This document shows positions 40,173 through 45,287 of a stretch of DNA of 45,287 nt, in pieces. The DNA comes from Prevotellaceae bacterium (GTDB taxonomy: Bacteria > Bacteroidota > Bacteroidia > Bacteroidales > Bacteroidaceae): positions 1 to 45,287 of the forward strand of contig JAISIN010000076.1 in assembly GCA_031262085.1 (NCBI GenBank), written 5' to 3'. A program made the position numbers and the translations under genes. Positions within the stretch are counted from its first letter, which is position 1; each line of letters starts with the position of its first letter. The notes beneath the pieces were generated by a model. It had not been told where the DNA came from, did no database searches, and saw only the letters and a list, made by a program, of their open reading frames with translations.

Positions 40173-40256
40173 TACTCGAAGCGGGACTTGAACCCGCACA
40201 GCCGCAATGGCCAAAGGATTTTAAGTCCTTCGTGTCTACCATTCCACCATTCGAGC
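40173..40256 (-). tRNA. tRNA-Leu (anticodon UAA)
   Basis: The 84-nt minus-strand sequence has acceptor arm GCTCGAA paired with TTCGAGT and discriminator A. The anticodon stem AAGGA/TCCTT encloses loop CTTAAAA, giving anticodon TAA for UUA codons. It has the long variable arm of class II tRNAs (TTTGGCCATTGCGGCTGT region) and the T arm GCGGGTTCAAGTCCCGC. CCA is not encoded. It has its own promoter and terminator. tRNA genes are common integration sites, and a relic ORF6N gene lies immediately downstream. Confidence 0.97.
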
Positions 40257-40286
40257 GAAACGTGGTATCTCTTCTCAAAATGTGCG

Positions 40287-40317
40287 CAAAGATACGTCTT
40301 TCTTTGCGACAGGCAAA
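40287..40317 (-). promoter_or_regulatory. Consensus promoter of tRNA-Leu
   Basis: On the minus strand TTTG (40317-40314), 19 bp, TATCTTTG (40294-40287): an exact Bacteroidetes promoter about 30 bp from the tRNA 5' end, placed just after the mutS2 stop. Confidence 0.8.
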
Positions 40318-40341
40318 CTTTTGCGCTATTTTTTCCTCTTC

Positions 40342-42840
40342 TTATAGGTCGACCACCGTGATTCCTGCTCCGCCCAATTGCACGTGTTCGTCGGCAAAGT
40401 GGCGAATGCCGCTCACGCTACCGAGATATTGGCGGATGAGCGTGCGCAGCGCGCCTGTACCGGTTCCGTGGAGGATGCGCACCCTGCCGACCCCTAACAT
40501 CAGGGCGTCGTCGATGAAGTACGACACCGCTTGCAGCGCTTCGTCGCCACGCATGCCGCGCACGTCGATGTCTTGGCGGAAGTTGAGACGTTTCTCGTAC
40601 AGATTTTCCTGTGTCCGGCTGCTGACAAAACTCACTTTAGCGGCGACATCAGTAGATTTGACCGATGGCTGCGTATGCTCCAGCCGTTCGAGCTTGACGG
40701 TGGTTTTGAGGCTGCCGAACGCGACGGCGGCGTTCTTTTCGTTCGCTTCGAGTATCTGTCCTACGGCAGCTTGACCTTTGATGCGGACGCTGTCTCCGAT
40801 AGTGAAAGGAATGACTTTCGGCGGTTGAACGACTTGCGCAGCATCTTTTGCCGCTGCGTTCTTGCGGTTCTTCTTCCGTTCCTGTCTCTCTTGCAGTCGC
40901 TGCATCTGGCGGGCAATTTTCTCCTCGTTCTCCTGCGAGGCAAGGGTGTTGTCTATGGTTGCGCGGAAGTCGGCAAGCTCTTGTCGTGCTTGCCGGGTTT
41001 TCTCTTTTTCGGCTTGCGCCTCTTTGATGCTGCGGATGGTGTTTTCGATGCGGGCATTGGCATCGCGTATGAGTTGCTCGGCTTCCTCTTTGGCTTGATT
41101 GATGATTTCTTTGCGCGAGCGTTGCAGCTCCTCCATGTCGGCTTGATAGCGGGCAATGGTCTCTTCCATCTTCTTTTCGCGCTGGTGGATGTTCTGTCGT
41201 TTGGTCTCCCAGTAGCGCTTGTCGCGAACAATATCTTGCAGATACTTGTCGGCGTTGATGTATTCACTGCCTACAATGGCAGAGGCGTCGGCAATCACCT
41301 CCTCGGGCAATCCTATTTTTCGGGCAATCTCTACGGCAAAGGAGCTTCCGGGGTTGCCTATCTCTAATTGGAAGAGGGCTTGCATGTGGTGTCGGTCGTA
41401 CAGCATAGCTCCGTTGACGACTCCTTCGTGCGCATCGGCAAAGTGCTTCAGGTTTTGATAGTGGGTGGTGATTACTCCGAATGCCCGCTTATCGTTGAAG
41501 CGCTTCAATACCGATTCGGCGATGGCGCCGCCTATCAGCGGCTCGGTACCTCCACCGAACTCGTCGATCAACAGCAGCGTGCGGCTGTCGCAATGGCGCA
41601 TCATCATCTTCATGTTGGTCAGATGCGAGGAGTAGGTGCTCAGGTCGTCTTCGATAGATTGTTCGTCGCCGATGTCGATGAAGATGCCGCCGAAGATGCC
41701 GGCGTGACTTGCCTCGTGCATTGGCACGGGCAGTCCGCATTGCAACATGTATTGCAGCAGTCCTACGGTTTTCAGGCAAACCGACTTGCCGCCGGCATTG
41801 GGACCGGAGATGATCAGGATGCGTTGCGCGGCGTTTAGCTCGATGTCGAGCGGCACTACCTTCCGGTCGTGTTTGGCGAGCGAGCGTTGCAGCAGCGGAT
41901 GGATGGTCGTGCGCCAGTCCATCAGGCAAGCATCTTCGAGCGCCGGTATCACGGCGCCGAACTGTTGTGCCAGCAGGCTTTTGGCGCGGATGAAGTCAAT
42001 CTCTGCCAAAAACTCATAAGAGAGCAGTATGTCGGGTATCGACGGACGTAGCAGGTCGGTGAACATCACGAGGATGCGGATAATCTCGCGCCGCTCGTCG
42101 GCTTCCAGTTCACGGATGCGGTTGTTGGCTTCTACCACCTCGGCAGGCTCGATGAATACGGTCTTTCCGCTGGCAGATTCGTCGTGAACGATGCCGCGTA
42201 TCTTTCGTTTCAGTGCGGGGGCAACGGGAATCACAAGCCGTCCGTCGCGCATGGCAGGGGTGACATCTTTATCGATGACCCCTTCGGACTGTGCGCTGCG
42301 CAAGATGCTGTTCAGCGTGCGCGAGATGCTGTTGGTGACGCCGGCAAGCTCGCGGCGGATGCGTGACAGTTCCGACGAAGCGTTGTCTTTGATCTGGCCG
42401 TAGGGCGAGAGGATGTTGTTGATCTGCTGAATGAGCTTGGGGAAGGTGAGTATATCACCTGCCAGTTCGCGCAGTCGGGGGTATGGGGTGTTGCCGTCGT
42501 CGGCGTCGCGCAGCAGGAAGCGTACAATGTCGCGTATCGTCTCCAGCGACCGGCGCAGGTCGAACAGCTCCTGCTCCTCCAGATACATCCCTTCTATGCG
42601 TATGCGGCGGAGCGAGGGACGTACATCGAAGAAATATTGGGCAGGGAAATTCTCTTCTTCGCGGAGGATGCGCATAAACTCATCTACCAAGCAAAGGCGT
42701 CGTTGCACCTCGTCGAAGCGGTCGGAAAAAGTCATGTCGACAACACGCTCCTCACCCAGTGTGCTGAGGCATTTGTCGCGTAGTAGTTGTCGTATTTGGT
42801 CGAATGCGATTTTTTGTTCGAAATTGGCGGGGTAAATCAT
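40342..42840 (-). CDS. mutS2: MutS2 endonuclease/ribosome-rescue ATPase
   Basis: An 832-aa MutS2 protein. The family binds branched DNA and suppresses recombination, and in some bacteria it acts on collided ribosomes. The clamp and core regions precede the ATPase with Walker A GPNAGGKS (346-353) and Walker B LLIDEFGGGTEP. A long charged coiled coil (about 550-650) leads to the C-terminal Smr endonuclease domain (757-832), with DIDVRGMRGDEAL and HGTGTGALR. The start is the ATG at 42840, giving MIYPANFEQKIAFDQIR; the longer frame is read inside ispG. It overlaps the ispG stop by 4 bp (ATGA), so translational coupling is likely. Confidence 0.95.
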   Translation of the reverse strand: MIYPANFEQKIAFDQIRQLLRDKCLSTLGEERVVDMTFSDRFDEVQRRLCLVDEFMRILREEENFPAQYFFDVRPSLRRIRIEGMYLEEQELFDLRRSLETIRDIVRFLLRDADDGNTPYPRLRELAGDILTFPKLIQQINNILSPYGQIKDNASSELSRIRRELAGVTNSISRTLNSILRSAQSEGVIDKDVTPAMRDGRLVIPVAPALKRKIRGIVHDESASGKTVFIEPAEVVEANNRIRELEADERREIIRILVMFTDLLRPSIPDILLSYEFLAEIDFIRAKSLLAQQFGAVIPALEDACLMDWRTTIHPLLQRSLAKHDRKVVPLDIELNAAQRILIISGPNAGGKSVCLKTVGLLQYMLQCGLPVPMHEASHAGIFGGIFIDIGDEQSIEDDLSTYSSHLTNMKMMMRHCDSRTLLLIDEFGGGTEPLIGGAIAESVLKRFNDKRAFGVITTHYQNLKHFADAHEGVVNGAMLYDRHHMQALFQLEIGNPGSSFAVEIARKIGLPEEVIADASAIVGSEYINADKYLQDIVRDKRYWETKRQNIHQREKKMEETIARYQADMEELQRSRKEIINQAKEEAEQLIRDANARIENTIRSIKEAQAEKEKTRQARQELADFRATIDNTLASQENEEKIARQMQRLQERQERKKNRKNAAAKDAAQVVQPPKVIPFTIGDSVRIKGQAAVGQILEANEKNAAVAFGSLKTTVKLERLEHTQPSVKSTDVAAKVSFVSSRTQENLYEKRLNFRQDIDVRGMRGDEALQAVSYFIDDALMLGVGRVRILHGTGTGALRTLIRQYLGSVSGIRHFADEHVQLGGAGITVVDL

Positions 42841-44615
42841 TGGGGCATGGTTGAGTTTATCAGTTTGAGCAGCTTGTCGACCGCCTCGTCTTCGGGGATG
42901 TTTTTCTCGATGCACTCCTTATTCTTATATAGGCTGATGCGTCCGCGTCCTGCTCCTACATAGCCATAGTCGGCATCTGCCATTTCGCCGGGACCGTTTA
43001 CGATGCATCCCATGACGGCAATCTTCAGTCCGGTGAAGTGGGCGGTGGCAGCTTTCACACGTGCAACGGCGGTTTGCAGGTCGAACAGGGTTCGCCCGCA
43101 TCCCGGGCAGGAGATGTATTCGGTCTTGGTGGTGCGCAGGCGTCCGGCTTGCAGGATAGCAAAAGCGAGGTCGGTGTCCGAACCGGTCACTCCGGGTTGC
43201 TCTATACCGGCATGATTGAGCAGGAAGATGCCGTCGCAGAATCCGTCTATGAGGAGCGCTCCCATGTCGGCAGCCGCTTTCACCTGCAAGGTCTCGGCAT
43301 CGGTTTCGTTGTAGAGTTGGAAGACGATTACGGGGTTGGTCAGTTGTTGGCACATCAGGGTATGTACCAATGCGCGCAGTTCGCCGGTGCGGTTGGGGTG
43401 GTTGCTTTGGGCAATCACGACCAGCTCGGGGTGATGTCGCAGGCAGGCAATGGCTTCGTCGGTCAGTGCCGGATAGTGAAGAAAGAGAAATTTTAGGTCG
43501 GCATTGACCCCCCCGACGAATGGTAACTGCCGGTTGGTGAAGGCGGGGTAGGTATCCGGCTCTCCGCTCCATACGTCGGCGTCGAGGAGGTAGCTTGCAC
43601 CGGGCAGCCGCTTGTCGGGCAGTGCGCGTCCGGCGTAGATATATTCGGGCGTCATGCTGCCGTGATCGGTGTGGTATGCCATGACAATAGGCAGATGGTC
43701 GCCTCCGATGTTGTGCACGGGTTGGGTGTGTCGTCGGGTGGGGGCGAGGTAGTCAAACGCGGGCGCCGCTACGGCAGAGAGGTGTGGATGTCCGGCGCGC
43801 TGCACGATATAGTCGCGCAGCTTGCGGGCTACGGGTATCTCTGCCTCGGGCGCTTCGCTCAGCGAGACACGGATGGTATCGCCCCATCCGTCGGCAAGCA
43901 GAGCTCCGATGCCCAGCGCCGACTTGATGCGTCCGTCTTCGCCTTCGCCGGCTTCGGTCACGCCCAGATGCAGGGGGAAGTGCATCCCTTCCTGCTCCAT
44001 GGCGGCAACGAGCTGACGCACGCTCTGCACCATCACCACGGTGTTGGAGGCTTTCATGGAGACTACCACATCGGTGAACTGCTGCTCAACGCAGATGCGC
44101 AGAAACTCCATGCACGAGGCTACCATCCCGGCGGGTGTGTCGCCATATTGTGCCATGATGCGTTCGGACAGCGAGCCATGATTGACACCGATGCGAATAG
44201 CGGTGTGGTTCTCTTGGCAGATGCGTAGAAACGGGATGAAGCGGGCGCGGATGCTTTCGGAATCTTTGGCGTAGTTGCCGGGGTTGATGCGTACTTTCTC
44301 TACGTAGAGCGCGGCTACGTCGGCAGCGTTGGGGTTGAAGTGTATGTCTGCCACGAGGGGCACCATGCAGCCTTGGCTTCGCAGGGCAGCGTTGATGCAG
44401 CGCAGGTTTTCCGCCTCTTTTACGCCTTGTGCGGTGAGGCGTACATATTCGCATCCGGCTTCGACCATGCGCAGGGCTTGTGCCGTGCAGGCGTCGGTAT
44501 CCATGGTCGAGGTGTTGGTCATGCTTTGCAGGCGGATGGGATGGGTGCCTCCCAAGGGGGTGTCGCCGATGTTGACTTCGAGGGTCTGACGGCGGGTATA
44601 GTTGAATGGGTTCAT
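42837..44615 (-). CDS. ispG: 4-hydroxy-3-methylbut-2-enyl diphosphate synthase
   Basis: The seventh enzyme of the MEP isoprenoid pathway, reducing methylerythritol cyclodiphosphate to HMBPP with a [4Fe-4S] cluster. The 592-aa length is the long form known from Bacteroidetes, Chlamydiae and plants, with an extra domain (about 270-480) between the TIM barrel and the reductase domain. Barrel motifs are IRLQSMTNTST, VADIHFNPN and RIGVNHGSL. Cluster ligands are C503 and C506 in CPGCGRT, C537 in MGCIVNGPGE, and E544. I start at the ATG at 44615 (MNPFNYTRRQ). It precedes mutS2 in a 4-bp overlap. Confidence 0.95.
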   Translation of the reverse strand: MNPFNYTRRQTLEVNIGDTPLGGTHPIRLQSMTNTSTMDTDACTAQALRMVEAGCEYVRLTAQGVKEAENLRCINAALRSQGCMVPLVADIHFNPNAADVAALYVEKVRINPGNYAKDSESIRARFIPFLRICQENHTAIRIGVNHGSLSERIMAQYGDTPAGMVASCMEFLRICVEQQFTDVVVSMKASNTVVMVQSVRQLVAAMEQEGMHFPLHLGVTEAGEGEDGRIKSALGIGALLADGWGDTIRVSLSEAPEAEIPVARKLRDYIVQRAGHPHLSAVAAPAFDYLAPTRRHTQPVHNIGGDHLPIVMAYHTDHGSMTPEYIYAGRALPDKRLPGASYLLDADVWSGEPDTYPAFTNRQLPFVGGVNADLKFLFLHYPALTDEAIACLRHHPELVVIAQSNHPNRTGELRALVHTLMCQQLTNPVIVFQLYNETDAETLQVKAAADMGALLIDGFCDGIFLLNHAGIEQPGVTGSDTDLAFAILQAGRLRTTKTEYISCPGCGRTLFDLQTAVARVKAATAHFTGLKIAVMGCIVNGPGEMADADYGYVGAGRGRISLYKNKECIEKNIPEDEAVDKLLKLINSTMPQ

Positions 44616-44640
44616 GGGGGTTAAAAGAACGTTATGATTT

Positions 44641-44772
44641 TTATGGCAACCAATTTTCATTGGATAAGGCACAGATAGCCGGTCCTAATTTTTCCTCTTT
44701 AAAGGACGTGGTTCGCTCTATCCGGTCGGATTCCAAATGGGTGATGAGTTGTTTTACTTCATTATCAGTCAT
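44641..44772 (-). pseudogene. 43-codon relic of an AlbA_2/Schlafen-type gene start
   Basis: A complete small frame starts MTDNEVKQLITHLESDRIER, then TTSFKEEKLGPAICALSNEN, and ends WLP-stop. Its E-S-D-R-I-E-R-T-T-S-F and AICALSN segments match the N-terminus of ATP-binding proteins with an AlbA_2 (Schlafen-like) domain, which normally run to several hundred residues. The frame stops exactly where the domain should continue, so I read it as a truncated gene that keeps its start and probably its promoter (44813-44820). It could still be translated, coupling into ispG 25 bp downstream. Assignment is from motif memory. Confidence 0.6.
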
Positions 44773-44812
44773 GAATAATCATTGTTATGGTGACGTTGTG
44801 CTCTATCGCTTG

Positions 44813-44820
44813 CAAAAGTA
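44813..44820 (-). promoter_or_regulatory. -7 element upstream of the relic and ispG
   Basis: CAAAAGTA on the plus strand reads TACTTTTG on the minus strand, a perfect -7 match 41 bp before the 43-codon relic. It is the only good candidate to drive ispG-mutS2, which would give ispG a roughly 190-nt leader containing the relic. Confidence 0.5.
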
Positions 44821-44975
44821 CGAATGATTTTAGATAACTTCATTTTCTAGTCTGAATAACTTTTGTAAGTTAGTCATGCTTAAAAAATAACTTGGTACAC
44901 ATGATGCCGATTGGATATGGGTCATAACATACGTTTTTGCATTGATGTCCACATTTGCAGCATTTCTACTCGTTT

Positions 44976-45019
44976 CGATGACTTCTTTATCTCGCCTCGG
45001 TAAGTTCTTCATCTTGCGA
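44976..45019. repeat. Two diverged units of the 22-bp repeat family
   Basis: Units 44976-44997 (CGATGACTTCTTTATCTCGCCT) are shown here only by their start CGATGACTTCTTTATC, and 44998-45019 by CGGTAAGTTCTTCATC. They share the 22-bp period, the CGATGA/CGGTAA openings, the CTTCTT core and the ATCTCGC ending with the array at 23138-23389. This is a second location of the same repeat family, 21.6 kb away. Confidence 0.75.
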
Positions 45020-45174
45020 GAATGAGTTGAAGACGCTGTACCAACTTATTTTTTGCCCTCACTTAACAGATTAATAGGGTTGCAAAGTAAGCGAGAATGT
45101 TTGAATCAGACAAATTATCAAGTAGATTTGTCTGCCTGAAATCATCACAAGAACAATAATTGTCCCAGAATCAT
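45020..45174. other. Intergenic region before the Rpn-type gene
   Basis: No gene is supported here. It contains a 9-bp inverted repeat, CAGACAAAT (45107-45115) with ATTTGTCTG (45126-45134), around a 10-nt loop. Confidence 0.5.
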
Positions 45175-45182
45175 TATCTTTG
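45175..45182 (+). promoter_or_regulatory. -7 element of the Rpn-type gene
   Basis: Perfect TATCTTTG, 26 bp before the start codon at 45209. Confidence 0.55.
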
Positions 45183-45208
45183 CCCCGCAAACTTAAAAAA
45201 CGATCGTT

Positions 45209-45287
45209 ATGAAATATCTGGACCCCAAATCAGACCTTACATTTAAGAAGGTGTTCGGCGAACATCCCGCCCTGCTGATCAGCTTTC
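45209..45287 (+). CDS. Rpn/PD-(D/E)XK transposase-like nuclease (partial)
   Basis: The first 26 codons, MKYLDPKSDLTFKKVFGEHP and ALLISF, are the characteristic N-terminus of Rpn-family recombination-promoting nucleases (PD-(D/E)XK transposase-like proteins). These are usually about 300 aa and often multicopy in Bacteroidetes. The gene runs off the window end, so catalytic residues cannot be seen and integrity is unknown. Confidence 0.8.
   Translation, partial: MKYLDPKSDLTFKKVFGEHPALLISF

Noticed and set aside
44830..45012. 60-codon minus-strand frame starting MKNLPRRDKEVIE
   Set aside because: Its start is inside the 22-bp repeat units and there is no promoter or recognisable domain; the likeness to the radical SAM tail (RDKE) comes from the shared repeat.

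Overview
The window looks like a chromosomal segment from a gut-type member of the Bacteroidales (Bacteroides, Phocaeicola or a close relative). The strongest evidence is the promoter signature: at least fifteen genes are preceded by the Bacteroidetes -7 element TAnnTTTG, and several also carry TTTG 18-20 bp upstream. The gene families agree with this: a Porin_10-type putative porin, an OmpP1/FadL-like barrel, a DUF3575 outer-membrane protein, the long form of IspG, AAA-ATPase-like/PD-(D/E)XK proteins, an Rpn-type nuclease, and remnants resembling DUF6377 and ORF6N proteins. All family names are from reading the protein sequence; no database was searched.

Layout. 1-800: a CRISPR array with ten identical 37-bp repeats and nine spacers, a promoter abutting the first repeat and a perfect 20-bp palindrome at the far end; no cas genes are in the window. 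1110-3281: gmd and fcl, making GDP-L-fucose from GDP-mannose. 3378-6811: two tandem 552-aa acyl-CoA synthetase paralogues, each with its own promoter. 6843-14310: a purine permease, a YhcC-like radical SAM protein, a flavodiiron protein, nagB, an OmpP1/FadL-family barrel and a FucP/NagP-family sugar symporter. 14429-20562: an M13 metallopeptidase lipoprotein, an ABC-F ATPase, a cysteine-rich mini-lipoprotein, an unrecognised small basic protein and a serpin lipoprotein.

20571-30743 is a compact leftward polysaccharide operon: chain-length determinant, polymerase-like membrane protein, MurJ/Wzx-like flippase, two GT4 glycosyltransferases, a radical SAM/SPASM-like protein, a third GT4 glycosyltransferase, and an rRNA m5C methyltransferase at the end. 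Genes mostly overlap or sit within 20 bp of each other, except between the radical SAM gene and the third glycosyltransferase. That gap holds a 22-bp tandem-repeat array interrupted by a 74-bp hairpin element flanked by 9-bp direct repeats; the insertion appears to have rewritten the C-terminus of the radical SAM protein. GDP-fucose from gmd/fcl is a plausible substrate for this pathway, but nothing here proves the link.

30744-31322 is a repeat-rich intergenic region (a second, unrelated 22-bp tandem repeat and a long imperfect inverted repeat). 31323-37123: a metallo-beta-lactamase-fold hydrolase, a porin with a solute-binding protein directly behind it, a nested inverted-repeat element in the convergent gap, and an OmpA-like/DUF3575 protein. 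37455-40256 is an accessory patch: an AAA-ATPase/PD-(D/E)XK gene, a truncated DUF6377-like regulator, a broken ORF6N gene and tRNA-Leu(UAA) with its own promoter and terminator. 40342-44615: ispG and mutS2 in a 4-bp-overlapping operon. 44641-45287: a 43-codon relic resembling the start of an AlbA_2/Schlafen-type ATP-binding protein, further copies of the first 22-bp repeat family, and the start of an Rpn/PD-(D/E)XK nuclease gene cut by the window end.

The most interesting items are the hairpin insertion with its target-site duplication, the palindrome-cored 22-bp repeats at two loci, the ORF6N/DUF6377 scar beside the tRNA, and the nested inverted repeat at 35396-35505.
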